A stretch of 5,898 bases of DNA from Myxococcota bacterium (GTDB lineage Bacteria > Myxococcota_A > UBA9160 > PR03), in assembly GCA_025453505.1 (NCBI GenBank), contig JALOQG010000289.1:1-5898 (forward strand). Direction: 5' to 3'. Positions within the stretch are counted from its first letter, which is position 1. Every line of letters starts with the position of its first letter. This document shows, in pieces, positions 5,776 to 5,898 of this stretch. Both the position numbers and the translations under genes were made by a program. The notes beneath the pieces are model-generated. The model saw nothing but the letters and a program-made list of their open reading frames with translations. It did not search any database and was not told the DNA's origin.

Positions 5776-5898
5776 CGTCGAGATCCGGGCCGGTTCCGTC
5801 GCGCGGTTCGATCTGCGCGCGCGCCGGCTCGCCACCGGTCCGGCGCAGCGCCTCGCGAATGGCGCCGAGATGTTTCGCGCAGATGCCGTGGGAAACGC
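5762..5898 (-). CDS. 3' end of a convergent gene, SHGIC-type tail (partial)
   Basis: The minus strand is open from the window edge to a TGA at 5764-5762, giving 44 visible residues: VSHGICAKHLGAIREALRR, then a proline- and charge-rich tail ending in DLDATPR. The SHGIC sequence followed by a second metal-ligand-like residue resembles the closing zinc-knuckle-like element (SHGICPxC/H) at the C-terminus of some sensor kinases and small hypothetical proteins. The second position here is histidine. Codon use is mostly G/C at third positions. It overlaps the 3' end of the enoyl-CoA hydratase by 14 bases, tail to tail. The start and most of the gene lie outside the window, so function is not assigned. 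Confidence 0.45.
   Translation of the reverse strand, partial: VSHGICAKHLGAIREALRRTGGEPARAQIEPRDGTGPDLDATPR

Noticed and set aside
5781..5814. AGATC/GATCT inverted repeat after ech as a bidirectional terminator
   Set aside because: Five-base arms 24 bases apart, no T-run, and it lies inside the likely minus-strand coding region.

Overview
This is a high-GC, densely coded bacterial window. Third codon positions are almost all G or C in the large genes, GTG starts are used, and wrong-frame and antisense reading frames stay open for hundreds of codons as a consequence. The fatty-acyl/steroid-type CoA ligase and crotonase pair, together with a GHGVPE-type CLC channel carrying CBS and RCK_C domains, would fit an environmental Myxococcota/Desulfobacterota-like (for example Binatia-type) or actinobacterial genome. 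That placement is inference and of low confidence.

Layout from left to right, all on the + strand unless noted. (1) A type II toxin-antitoxin pair: a ribbon-helix-helix antitoxin (102-392) overlapping a PIN-domain VapC ribonuclease (389-760) by four bases, with a candidate promoter and operator just upstream. (2) A 693-residue CLC chloride channel/transporter with two CBS domains and a C-terminal RCK_C (TrkA-C) domain (816-2897). (3) An acyl-CoA synthetase (2921-4501, GTG start with a good ribosome binding site) resembling the FadD19 group. It runs normally up to about residue 484, then loses the family's C-terminal end, including the A10 catalytic lysine region. (4) A HicBA toxin-antitoxin module (hicB 4498-4710, hicA 4707-4937) sitting exactly where the end of the synthetase should be. 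(5) An enoyl-CoA hydratase/isomerase-family protein (4957-5775) resembling EchA19. (6) At the right edge, the 3' end of a convergent minus-strand gene (5762-5898) whose visible tail starts VSHGIC.

The most notable feature is the architecture from 4370 to 4957. An acyl-CoA synthetase/enoyl-CoA hydratase pair, which would catalyse CoA activation and the hydration step of beta-oxidation, has been split by a hicBA module that replaced the last part of the synthetase gene. The replaced synthetase ORF stops in an ATGA overlap with hicB, so the module looks stitched into the operon both transcriptionally and translationally. With vapBC, two different RNase toxin modules bracket the CLC and synthetase genes within 5 kb, which suggests this locus tolerates or attracts accessory modules. 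I see no RNA genes, CRISPR array, insertion-sequence transposase or convincing terminator.
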